Positions 40,785 to 49,146 of a stretch of DNA of 64,000 nt are shown piece after piece. The stretch is from a bacterium. GTDB lineage: Bacteria; Electryoneota; Electryoneia; Electryoneales; Electryoneaceae. Every line of letters starts with the position of its first letter. Positions within the stretch are counted from its first letter, which is position 1. Both the position numbers and the translations under genes were made by a program. The stretch is taken from positions 124,001 to 188,000 of the forward strand of contig JAHLLH010000002.1 of assembly GCA_020444265.1 (NCBI GenBank), given 5' to 3'. The notes beneath the pieces were generated by a model. The model saw only the letters and a list, made by a program, of their open reading frames with translations, was not told the DNA's origin and made no database searches.

Positions 40785-43700
40785 ATGACCAACACTCCCT
40801 TCGAACAGGGCAAGCTTGACCACGTGGACCGTCGTCCGCACCGCATCATCGCGGGTCTTGTCCTTCTCTATGCCTTGATCCAGTTTTTTGCGACCATGGC
40901 GCCCACCACTTCCTTCTGGGATTGTGGTGAGTTTATCGCCTGTTCCTATTCGATGGGTGTGCCCCATCCCCCGGGAGCGCCATTCTATCTCCTGCTGGGT
41001 CGTCTCTTCACCCTGATCATGCCCCTGCCGGACATCGGGCTGCGTGTCAACGCGCTGTCGGCAATTGTCAGTGCGCTGACGGTAATGCTCACCTACCTGA
41101 TCATCGTTCGGTTGATCCGTCGCTGGCGTGGCCCGGAGGAGTCGGTGAAGGACAAGGTCGTTCTCTACGGCTCTGGTGTGATCGGCGCCCTCGCGTTTTC
41201 AGCCTCCCACAGCTTCTGGTTCAACGGGGTTGAGGCGGAAGTGTACGCCATCTCGATGTTCTTCACCGCCTTTGTCTTCTGGCTGGCGATGCGCTGGATG
41301 GATGATCCGGACGGCCAGATGGCAACCCGGTACGTGCTGCTGATCGCCTACTTTGTCGGTCTTGCGACGGGCGTCCACCTGTTGAACGTGCTCGCGCTGT
41401 CGCCGATTGTCATGATTATTTACTTCCAGAAGTACAAGTTCAGTTGGAAGGGCTTTTTCCTGGCACTGGCGGTCTCGTTTGTGGCGATTCTGGTTGTCTA
41501 CCCGGGCATTGTCTCCGGCATCCCGGCACTGCTGCACGCGGGCCTGATCCCGACCATCCTGGCGGTTGTGGCGATGGTTGGTGTGCTGGTCTGGGCAATT
41601 GGGAAACGCCGGACGGTGATGGCAACCGTGCTGGCGAGTGTCCTGCTGGTGCTGGTCGGCTATTCGACCTATACCGTCATTTATGTTCGTTCCAACCTGA
41701 ACCCGGTGATCAACGAGAACCAGCCGGACACGGTGGAACGTCTCATTATGTACCTCAACCGCGAGCAGTATGGCGCGGTGGGGCCGGTGGAAGTTCAGGA
41801 TGCCAACCCCGGCACGATTGCACGTTTACAGCGCAGCGGCGCCAAGTTGATGCCGCTTGCCGGTGGCAAGATCCTCCGTTTCCACATCCTCGAACGCAAA
41901 GCTCCTTTCTGGGACTACCAGATCAACCAGATGTACATCCGTTATCTATCCTGGCAGTTTTTCATCGGGGAGAAGGGACAGCTTTATCTCTTCCCCTTCC
42001 TGATCGGGTTGTTCGGGATGGTCTGGCAATTCTGGCGTGATCCGAAACGTGGGTTCTCCATTGGTCTGCTCTTCCTGATGACCGGTCTGGCGATTGTTTT
42101 CTACCTGAACCAGGACAACCCGCAGCCGCGTGAACGAGACTATGCCTACGTAGGCTCCTACTTCGCGTTTGCCATCTGGATCGGCATTGGGGTGACGGCG
42201 CTGGTGGAGTTTGTCGAAGACTTCATGGCCAAGAGCAGTCCGCAGGTGAAGCGTGGTGTGGCTTATGGCCTCGTTGGCGCAATGTTCCTGCTGGTACCGG
42301 TCAACATGCTGGCGCGCAACTGGGATTCGCACGACCGTACTGGCAATTTTGTCGCCTGGGATTATTCGCGCAATATGCTGGAAACCTGCGAACCCAACGC
42401 GATGATCTTCACCAACGGCGACAACGATACCTTCCCGCTCTGGTACCTGCAGGTGGTGGAAGGGATTCGTACCGATGTCCGTGTGGTCAACCTCTCGCTG
42501 TTGAACACTGACTGGTACATCAAGCAGTTGAGGGACGAAGACCCGAAGATGCCGATCGGGTTTACCGACCGTGACATTGATACCCGTTTGACCGGACGTA
42601 CCGACGAGGCGCTGCTGCTGCGCTACTGGCCCAAGGGCGACCGTACCTGGAAAATCAAGAAACCGGACGGCAGCTACATGGAGTGGGATGTTCCCGGTAC
42701 GATGTACATCCCGACCGGGATGCCGGGCGAACAGCCGGGCGATCCCAACTTCCTGCGTGTGCAGGACGTAATGATCCTGCACCTGATCGAGCAGAATGGA
42801 TGGAAGCTACCGATTTATTTCGCGGTGACCGTTTCCCAGTCCAACCTGATCGGTCTCGACCCCTACCTCAGCATGGAGGGGTTGACCTTCCGTCTCCATC
42901 CGAACCCGGCGCCGGAGATCGACGAACCCAAACTTCGGAAGAACCTGTTTGAAACCTATGCGGGTCACTACCGGAATCTTGCCAACCCGGATGTCTACTA
43001 CTTCGATAACGTGATCAAGTTGTTGCAGAACTACCGCAGCGGTTTTCTGCAGCTCGTCTTCCATTATTACCGTCAGGCGAACCGGACCGCCCCGGAAGCG
43101 GTTGGTACGGTGCCGCAGGAACTGGCGATGGATCGTTTCGAGGAGTTGAACGCGCGTGAAAAGGCGCTCTACACCTTAAATATGATGGACGAGATCATTC
43201 CGCCGGAAACGATTCCGTTGACCAGCCGTGACGTGTCGCTGCAAATCGGCCGTCTCTATTACGACCTGGGTGATACGGTGCGTGGCTCGCGCTACGTCCA
43301 GCACTCGGTGGACCTGGCGGGCAACTCTGCGGAAGCGAAGTTGCAGGCGGCGTTCTACTATAGCGAGTACGCGAAAGATCCGCAAAAAGCAGCGGACATC
43401 ATTGACGATGTCATCGCGAAGGCTCCGACCATCGAAAACCTCTTCAATGCCGCGGCGATTTATGATCGCGCCGGGGAGCAGGAGAAGGTGGACGGGGTGC
43501 TGAAGGCGCTGGACGAGCGGAACGATCTGACCACGAAAGACAAGCTTGATCTGGCCTCCTTCTACTTCTCCAAGCGCAATTACGAGAAAGCGCTGGAGCT
43601 GTATGAGCCCCTGAAACAGCAAAACCCGGGCAACGGCGAGATCTATGGCGGCCTGTTGAGTGTTTACCAGGCGATGCGTGACACACCGAATGTGACCAAT

Positions 43701-43793
43701 TTGCTCAGCGAGTGGATCAAGGCGCACCCGGAGGATACGCAGGCTCAGGACATGCTCAACGAGTGGTCCCTTTCAAGCACGAACACACCGTAG
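40785..43793 (+). CDS. DUF2723 membrane protein (PMT-like glycosyltransferase) with TPR tail
   Basis: 1002 residues from the ATG at 40785; a GTG at 40773 with AGGGG nine bases upstream is a real alternative. The first periplasmic loop contains FWDCGEFIACSYSMGVPHPP, the diagnostic DUF2723 signature with the acidic residues expected of a GT-C active site. About ten membrane helices lie between residues 20 and 540. A soluble region includes TNGDNDTFPLWYLQVVEGIR, and tetratricopeptide-like helices occupy the last 200 residues (KAADIIDDVIAKAPTIENLF). Members are typical of Bacteroidota and relatives. They are predicted to transfer polyprenyl-phosphate sugars to protein or lipid outside the inner membrane. 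The polyprenol-phosphate synthase-like gene at 48418 could supply the donor (inference). Confidence 0.85.
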   Translation: MTNTPFEQGKLDHVDRRPHRIIAGLVLLYALIQFFATMAPTTSFWDCGEFIACSYSMGVPHPPGAPFYLLLGRLFTLIMPLPDIGLRVNALSAIVSALTVMLTYLIIVRLIRRWRGPEESVKDKVVLYGSGVIGALAFSASHSFWFNGVEAEVYAISMFFTAFVFWLAMRWMDDPDGQMATRYVLLIAYFVGLATGVHLLNVLALSPIVMIIYFQKYKFSWKGFFLALAVSFVAILVVYPGIVSGIPALLHAGLIPTILAVVAMVGVLVWAIGKRRTVMATVLASVLLVLVGYSTYTVIYVRSNLNPVINENQPDTVERLIMYLNREQYGAVGPVEVQDANPGTIARLQRSGAKLMPLAGGKILRFHILERKAPFWDYQINQMYIRYLSWQFFIGEKGQLYLFPFLIGLFGMVWQFWRDPKRGFSIGLLFLMTGLAIVFYLNQDNPQPRERDYAYVGSYFAFAIWIGIGVTALVEFVEDFMAKSSPQVKRGVAYGLVGAMFLLVPVNMLARNWDSHDRTGNFVAWDYSRNMLETCEPNAMIFTNGDNDTFPLWYLQVVEGIRTDVRVVNLSLLNTDWYIKQLRDEDPKMPIGFTDRDIDTRLTGRTDEALLLRYWPKGDRTWKIKKPDGSYMEWDVPGTMYIPTGMPGEQPGDPNFLRVQDVMILHLIEQNGWKLPIYFAVTVSQSNLIGLDPYLSMEGLTFRLHPNPAPEIDEPKLRKNLFETYAGHYRNLANPDVYYFDNVIKLLQNYRSGFLQLVFHYYRQANRTAPEAVGTVPQELAMDRFEELNAREKALYTLNMMDEIIPPETIPLTSRDVSLQIGRLYYDLGDTVRGSRYVQHSVDLAGNSAEAKLQAAFYYSEYAKDPQKAADIIDDVIAKAPTIENLFNAAAIYDRAGEQEKVDGVLKALDERNDLTTKDKLDLASFYFSKRNYEKALELYEPLKQQNPGNGEIYGGLLSVYQAMRDTPNVTNLLSEWIKAHPEDTQAQDMLNEWSLSSTNTP

Positions 43794-43812
43794 TGTGAGG
43801 CCTCGGGGCAGG

Positions 43813-44862
43813 ATGCTGGTATCCGTTGTCATTCCACATCTGCGGGGGCGTGATCCCCTGATTCCACTGCTGGACGACCTGGCGCGGGAACGTGCCGGGT
43901 TGGACGGTGAGCTGGAAGTAATCCTGGTGGACAATGCCTCCAGCGACGGGTCGAGCCAGGCGGCGAAAGAGACCCACCCCTGGATCATCCTGCATCGCCT
44001 TGAGAGCAACCTCGGGTATGCCGGCGGCTGCAATGCCGGGATCGATGTGGCGACGGGCGACTGGATCTGGCTGTTGAACGATGATGTCCGTCTCGACAAG
44101 GGAGTTATTCCCCGTATGCTCGAGGTGGGTGAATCAGCCGACGATGTTGCAGCAGTACAGCCGAAAGTACTCTCCCTGATCGAAAAAGGGATGTTCGATT
44201 ATGCAGGCGGCGCAGGCGGGATGATCGACATGTTCGGGTATCCCTTCGCCCTGGGCCGTTTCGGCGGCGACCTGGAACAGGATCTAGGTCAGTATGACAA
44301 GGTCCGCGAGATTTTCTGGGCCTCGGGGACGGCTTGCCTCTGGCGCCGTTCAACCCTCGATGTGATCGGGCGTCTCGATAGTACCTTCTTTGCCCACATG
44401 GAAGAGATTGACCTCGCCTGGCGTGCGTGGAACGGAGGATGGCGCATCCTCTCCGCTCCGTCGGGGGTGGTGCACCACCTCGGTGGAGGCACCCTCTCCT
44501 ACCAGGCCTGGCGCAAGATGTACCTGAACCACCGCAATGGGTTGATCACGATGGCGAAGAACCGCGAAGCGGGATGGCTTGTGTTGCTCCTGTTTCTCCG
44601 TTTCCTGTTGGATAATGGTGTGGGTCTGGCGGAGGCCGTCCTCGGGCGTCCCCAGCGGATCACAGCGGTCTGGGCCGGTTGGCTGGCATTCCTCTGGAGG
44701 ACCCCTGCATGGCTCCAGGAGCGAAGGACGGCGCAGAGTTATCGAACCCGTAAAGACCGTGAACTCCGCCATGTTGTCTACCACGGATCAATCCTCGTGG
44801 CATTTGCACGCGGTGTTCGGTCCGCCTCCGCGATAGTTGCGGAAGCGCAGGCATCACCCTAA
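43813..44862 (+). CDS. Glycosyltransferase family 2
   Basis: 349 residues from the ATG at 43813; a GTG at 43795 right after the DUF2723 stop is an alternative. GT-A start LVSVVIPHLRG, VDNASSDGS, the donor-site WLLNDDVRLD and acceptor-side FWASGTACLWRRSTL and FFAHMEEIDLAWR identify a rhamnosyltransferase-like GT2. A hydrophobic segment near residue 255-275 may anchor it to the membrane. It lies 20 bp after the DUF2723 gene and is probably co-transcribed. Confidence 0.88.
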   Translation: MLVSVVIPHLRGRDPLIPLLDDLARERAGLDGELEVILVDNASSDGSSQAAKETHPWIILHRLESNLGYAGGCNAGIDVATGDWIWLLNDDVRLDKGVIPRMLEVGESADDVAAVQPKVLSLIEKGMFDYAGGAGGMIDMFGYPFALGRFGGDLEQDLGQYDKVREIFWASGTACLWRRSTLDVIGRLDSTFFAHMEEIDLAWRAWNGGWRILSAPSGVVHHLGGGTLSYQAWRKMYLNHRNGLITMAKNREAGWLVLLLFLRFLLDNGVGLAEAVLGRPQRITAVWAGWLAFLWRTPAWLQERRTAQSYRTRKDRELRHVVYHGSILVAFARGVRSASAIVAEAQASP

Positions 44863-44940
44863 CTTTGTTCGGATTAAACGGATGCACTTTCACCCCGGCT
44901 ACCATCTTCGTAGCCAACGAAGTAGAGGAGGCTCTCCAGG

Positions 44941-45720
44941 ATGAAGCGACGTGGACTGCTGACAGCGATCATCCTCGGCGTATTCGTGTTGACGGGATTT
45001 GCTCAGGCACAGGACGTTTCCGTTTTTACGCGTAAGCAGCCGAAGATCGAACGCCGGTATGGTATCCAGCTGACCGGCAATTTCGGCCTGTATGCGATGC
45101 AAGATGTCAATGATTATCGTGCAAACACTGTCGACCATGCCCGTGTTGGCAATACGGATGGCGAAGCGACCCAGGGCATTGCCTGGGGAATTGCTGCGGT
45201 GTATCGCTCCCACCAGAATTTCCGTTGGACCATTGGCTACAGCGTGATGGGACAGGATAAATCCTCTGCCGCGTGGAACAACACGGCGGACGGTCAGGCC
45301 GGTTTCAACGAGCAGACGGTGAACGGTTCTGAGTTTTATGTGGTGGGTAGCTACTTGATCCGTTTCAGCGAGGCGCTGAACCTGCACCTCGGCCTCGGCC
45401 CTTCTGTGGTCAACGGCAGCATGGATCGCAACTCGACCGCCGCAACCAGCGTCTACGACGCCAAGGGCCGTGGGGTTGGATTCCGTGCGCAGGCCGGTGT
45501 TGAGCTGCTGCTGGGCAGCAAGCTCAGCTTCAACGTGCTCGGCGGCTACCGCTACGCCCAGATTGGCGAGCTGCGGTACGATGACCGTAACCAGACGGAA
45601 CAGATCCTCTACTACAACGCCGGCAGCAACAAGACGATGGCGCTGGACTTCTCCGGCATCTTTGTCGAGTTCGGTATCCGGATGTACTTCGATCCGTCTA
45701 CGGGCTGGTTCAGGATGTAA
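44941..45720 (+). CDS. Outer-membrane beta-barrel protein
   Basis: 259 residues. Signal peptide with cleavage after AQA (residue 23). The mature part has alternating strands ending in aromatic residues (YGIQLTGNFGLYAM, RWTIGYSVMG, FYVVGSYLIRF, LSFNVLGGYRYAQIG, GIFVEFGIRMYFDP), as in eight-stranded OmpA/OmpX-like barrels. Strong AGAGGAGG site upstream. Function unknown; followed by a good terminator. Confidence 0.8.
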   Translation: MKRRGLLTAIILGVFVLTGFAQAQDVSVFTRKQPKIERRYGIQLTGNFGLYAMQDVNDYRANTVDHARVGNTDGEATQGIAWGIAAVYRSHQNFRWTIGYSVMGQDKSSAAWNNTADGQAGFNEQTVNGSEFYVVGSYLIRFSEALNLHLGLGPSVVNGSMDRNSTAATSVYDAKGRGVGFRAQAGVELLLGSKLSFNVLGGYRYAQIGELRYDDRNQTEQILYYNAGSNKTMALDFSGIFVEFGIRMYFDPSTGWFRM

Positions 45721-45743
45721 GAGCTCTCTGAGGATGAACTTTT

Positions 45744-45768
45744 AAGCCCCCTTCGTGGGGGCTTTTTT
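45744..45768 (+). terminator. Rho-independent terminator after the OMP gene
   Basis: AAGCCCCC-TTCGT-GGGGGCTT with a T run, 23 bp after the stop. Confidence 0.92.
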
Positions 45769-45840
45769 GTATCCTTTTGTACCGTCTCGCTGACGTTTGC
45801 AGACAGGGCGGGAGAGCGCACTGTCCAGCAAGGGAGCACC

Positions 45841-46839
45841 ATGAAACGTACCATTCCTGTCCTTGTTCTGATCCTGACAGTGATCCTGGCGACCGGTTGC
45901 AGCGTGCTGAAGCGCGATGCATCCGAAGGCGACACCCTGCTCGCCGTTGCGGTAGAAGGTTCGCACGCAGAACTGGTGAAGCCTTATGTACGGCGTGCCC
46001 TCGAACGTTCCATCCGGACACCGCAGGACGAAAAACGTTTTTACACCACCTTTGTCACAGAAGATTCGCTCGGTCCGGTCAGCCGGTGGCAAAACGTGCT
46101 GCTGATCGGCGCACTCGATTCCGACGACCAGATCTCGCAACGAATCCAGCGCATGCTGGATGGCGAGGTGCTCGAGGGGGTCCGCAGCGGGAAGTACGCG
46201 GTCTTTCGCCAGAAGGATGTCTGGGCACGAGGGCAGGCGGTGGTGGTTGTGGTCGGCGCGACGCGCGCCAGCATGATGAGCTGGCTGCAGGCGAACGGGG
46301 ACGAGCTCTACAACCTGTTCAAGGAAGCTCGCGACGAGCGCATGGCGAAAAAGCTCTACTCGGTCTACGAGCAAGAGGAATTGGCGGATTCGCTGCGCAA
46401 GGCCAACGGCTGGACGTTGCGCATCCCCCATGATTTCGGTGTCGTCTCCAGCGGTACCAACCCCGGTTTTGTCCGTCTCCGTCGTTTTTACCCGGACCGT
46501 TTCCTGACCGTCTCCTGGCGCGAAGGCACCGCGGATGATGTCAATGATTCTACGTTGTTGGCGTGGAAAGATTCGCTTGCGGCTGGCTTTGCCGATCCCC
46601 AGCAGATCAACCCGGCTTTTGTCGACAGCCGCGAGATGATGATCGGTGGTCTCCGGGCGATCGAAGTGCATGGTCTCTGGGAAACAAAAGGCGCGATTGG
46701 TGGTGGACCTTATGTCAGCTACTTGTTGCATGACGAGGGGACCCTCTACCTTCTGGATGGACAGGTCTTCGCGCCGGACCGGAGCAAAGAGCTGTATATC
46801 CGTCAGCTCGAAGTGGTGCTGAATAGCTTCCAGCCGTAG
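45841..46839 (+). CDS. DUF4837 family lipoprotein
   Basis: 332 residues. Lipoprotein signal with lipobox LATGC at Cys20. Two repeated halves of the DUF4837 type follow, with EKRFYTTFVTEDSLGPVSRWQNVLLIG and GWTLRIPHDFGVVSS, the second starting a copy-like region that ends in LLDGQVFAPDRSKELYIRQL. The family occurs in Bacteroidota and allied phyla and has no known function. AAGGGAG site four bases before the ATG. Likely anchored in the periplasmic or outer leaflet of a membrane. Confidence 0.85.
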   Translation: MKRTIPVLVLILTVILATGCSVLKRDASEGDTLLAVAVEGSHAELVKPYVRRALERSIRTPQDEKRFYTTFVTEDSLGPVSRWQNVLLIGALDSDDQISQRIQRMLDGEVLEGVRSGKYAVFRQKDVWARGQAVVVVVGATRASMMSWLQANGDELYNLFKEARDERMAKKLYSVYEQEELADSLRKANGWTLRIPHDFGVVSSGTNPGFVRLRRFYPDRFLTVSWREGTADDVNDSTLLAWKDSLAAGFADPQQINPAFVDSREMMIGGLRAIEVHGLWETKGAIGGGPYVSYLLHDEGTLYLLDGQVFAPDRSKELYIRQLEVVLNSFQP

Positions 46840-46870
46840 GGTGAAGGTGTAGGGAATTGTTGGAGCGATG

Positions 46871-46973
46871 TGTCAGATTCTCCGGGTGTTTTGTCAGATC
46901 CTCAGATCTGACACACGATCGCGCTGTTGGCGCGAAGATCCGTCAGGTCTCCGCTTCGCTAAAGATCTGACGG
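46871..46973. repeat. TGTCAGATC and CCGTCAGGTC hairpin repeats
   Basis: TGTCAGATC-CTCA-GATCTGACA (46892-46913), GATCGCGC/GGCGCGA hairpin, then CCGTCAGGTC...GATCTGACGG (46940-46973). Together they fill most of the 192-bp space before purE. Confidence 0.8.
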
Positions 46974-47031
46974 AACTGCCTGCACAGGCTATTGAAGAAA
47001 ATCATCAACAACACAAAAAAAAGGACGACCC

Positions 47032-47490
47032 ATGGCCAAAGTAGCGATCCTGATGGGTAGCAGCAGCGACCAGGCAATTGTGGAACGTGCAGTACCAATC
47101 CTCGACTATTTCGGGATTGAGCACGAGATGAAGGTGATGAGCGCCCACAGGAACTCCAGCCAGGTTGTCGAGTATGTGGAAGGACTCAAGGATCGTGGCT
47201 TTTCAGTCGTGATTGCCGCGGCGGGCATGGCGAACCACCTGGCGGGCACAGTTGCCGCACGGACCAACCTGCCGGTAATTGGTGTTCCGCTTCCGGGCGG
47301 CTTGATGGATGGTCTCGATTCGTTGCTGTCGACAGTCCAGATGCCCGGTGGTGTACCGGTTGCGACCCTCGCGGTTGGCAAGGCTGGCGCGACCAACGCG
47401 GGCGTGCTGGCGGCGCGTATCATCGGCCTGCAGGACGAGGCGGTAGCGTCCAAGCTCGAGGAATTTGCGGCGAACGGGTATAAACTGTAG
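47032..47490 (+). CDS. purE: N5-carboxyaminoimidazole ribonucleotide mutase PurE
   Basis: 152 residues with the class I PurE motifs GSSSDQA, SAHRNS, AAAGMANHLAG and GLDSLLSTVQMPGGVPVAT. It converts N5-CAIR to CAIR in purine synthesis. No purK is adjacent. AAGGACG upstream. The following gene starts nine bases after the stop. Confidence 0.95.
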   Translation: MAKVAILMGSSSDQAIVERAVPILDYFGIEHEMKVMSAHRNSSQVVEYVEGLKDRGFSVVIAAAGMANHLAGTVAARTNLPVIGVPLPGGLMDGLDSLLSTVQMPGGVPVATLAVGKAGATNAGVLAARIIGLQDEAVASKLEEFAANGYKL

Positions 47491-47499
47491 AGCCTGAGA

Positions 47500-48405
47500 A
47501 TGATCCGTGTGCTGGTCACAGGTTGTCATGGTCTATTAGGCCAGAAACTTGTCGAGGTCTTCAGCCCCGATGACTGTGAGTTGCACGGATTGGATATTCA
47601 CCCGGAAAACTGGTTTGAGGGACGGGCACAGTACCACTACCACAAGCAGGACATCACAGAACGTGCCGCGGTGCTGGACATGGTTCGCACCATTCGCCCG
47701 AAAGTGATTGTCAATACGGCTGCAATGACCGCGATTGACGCTTGCGAGGTGGAGCGGGAACGGTGCTGGGCGGTGAATGTCCGTGGGGTAGAGAATCTGG
47801 TACACGCCGCGAGACGAGTGGGTGCTCGTGTCATCCACCTGTCGAACGAAGATGTATTCGATGGCAACGCCGGGCCCTACACCGAGCTGGACCGTGTCAA
47901 CCCGGTCTCCTACTTCGGAAAGAGCAAGCACGCATCGGAAAATGTGGTGCTTGGTGGCGGGGTGCAGGGAGCGGTGGCACGCAGCGCGATGTTGTTCGGC
48001 CATGGCCGCCGCCTCAAAACCGGGTTCATCCCCTGGATTGTGACCCGGCTTCGCGAGAAGCGAGACGTGAAGGTGGTCACGGACCAGATTTCGAATGTTA
48101 CACTGGTGGACGATCTGGCTCGTGCAATCAAACGAATGGTGGCCCTCAACCGCAGCGGCATCTACCATGTCGCCAGCCGGGATGTCATCAGCCGATTTGA
48201 TTTCGCGGTACGGATTGCCAAAGCATACAACTATCCGAGCACGTCAATCATTCCGACCTTGTCCAGCTTGCTGGATCAGACGGTTCAGCGTCCATTGCAG
48301 GGTGGGTTGATTGTCGAAAAGGCCGAGCGCGACCTGAATCTCAGGTTCGCCACGGTGGACGAAGGATTAATGATCTACCGTCAACAGGAAGCCGGTTTTA
48401 ATTAA
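47500..48405 (+). CDS. RmlD-like NAD(P)-binding protein with altered catalytic residues
   Basis: 301 residues. Rossmann start RVLVTGCHGLLGQKL, NTAAMTAIDACE and the family substrate region are clear, as in dTDP-4-dehydrorhamnose reductases. However, the usual STDYVFDG reads SNEDVFDG, and the YGxTK catalytic pair reads FGKSK with Tyr one position early (SYFGKSK). Two of the three catalytic residues (Thr, Tyr) are therefore not at their normal places. It may be a reductase using a shifted Tyr, or a non-catalytic relative such as a regulatory subunit. It lies between purE and a polyprenol-phosphate GT2 in one probable operon. Confidence 0.8.
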   Translation: MIRVLVTGCHGLLGQKLVEVFSPDDCELHGLDIHPENWFEGRAQYHYHKQDITERAAVLDMVRTIRPKVIVNTAAMTAIDACEVERERCWAVNVRGVENLVHAARRVGARVIHLSNEDVFDGNAGPYTELDRVNPVSYFGKSKHASENVVLGGGVQGAVARSAMLFGHGRRLKTGFIPWIVTRLREKRDVKVVTDQISNVTLVDDLARAIKRMVALNRSGIYHVASRDVISRFDFAVRIAKAYNYPSTSIIPTLSSLLDQTVQRPLQGGLIVEKAERDLNLRFATVDEGLMIYRQQEAGFN

Positions 48406-48417
48406 CCGACGAGGACG

Positions 48418-49146
48418 ATGAAGCAGATACAGAACGTACTGGCGATTATCCCGACGTATAACGAGCGGGAAAACATCCATTATGTGGTCGAGCGCGTGCT
48501 CGCGACCGATCCACGTGTGGCCATCCTGGTCGTGGATGACAGTTCTCCCGATGGGACCGGGAAGCTGGTCGAAGAAATTGCGAACGACAACCCGCGCGTG
48601 GACATGATCACCCGTGCAGGAAAGCTCGGGCTGGGCACGGCCTATGTAGCCGGGTTCAAGTATGCGCTGGAACGCGGGTATGATGCGGTGATCGAAATAG
48701 ACGCCGACCTGAGCCACAACCCTGATGATATCCCGCGTCTCATCAAATACGCGAAGGATGCCCACTTCGTGGTCGGCAGCCGGTATGTATCGGGTGTCAA
48801 TGTGGTCAATTGGCCGCTGAGACGTCTGCTGCTCTCCTATGGCGCGTCCGTCTATTCGCGTGCGGTCACAGGCATGCCCTACCGCGACTTGACGGCTGGA
48901 TTCGGCTTGATCCGCAGGGAGGTTCTCGAAGCACTCGACCTGGACCGGATCCGATCCAATGGCTACAGCTTCCAGATCGAGGTGAAATTCAAGGCATGGA
49001 AGCGCGGGTTTACGATTACCGAGTGTCCGATCATCTTCACCGAGAGGACACAGGGAAAATCGAAGATGAGCAAACGGATTGTCTATGAGGCGATCCTGAT
49101 GGTCTGGAAGCTCCGTTTCTCTTCCATGCTGGGACTGTCGAAGTGA
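48418..49146 (+). CDS. Polyprenol-phosphate mannosyltransferase-like GT2 (DPM1 type)
   Basis: 242 residues, single GT-A domain without a C-terminal membrane helix, matching the soluble DPM1 type. Motifs: IPTYNERENI, VVDDSSPDGTG, EIDADLSHNPDDIP, GSRYVSG and RDLTAGFGLIRREV, plus a C-terminal TERTQGKSKMS. It should transfer a sugar from GDP-mannose or a similar donor to polyprenyl phosphate, producing the donor for GT-C enzymes such as DUF2723 or PMT-like proteins. GAGGA precedes the start. Its stop overlaps the next gene (GTGA). Confidence 0.9.
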   Translation: MKQIQNVLAIIPTYNERENIHYVVERVLATDPRVAILVVDDSSPDGTGKLVEEIANDNPRVDMITRAGKLGLGTAYVAGFKYALERGYDAVIEIDADLSHNPDDIPRLIKYAKDAHFVVGSRYVSGVNVVNWPLRRLLLSYGASVYSRAVTGMPYRDLTAGFGLIRREVLEALDLDRIRSNGYSFQIEVKFKAWKRGFTITECPIIFTERTQGKSKMSKRIVYEAILMVWKLRFSSMLGLSK

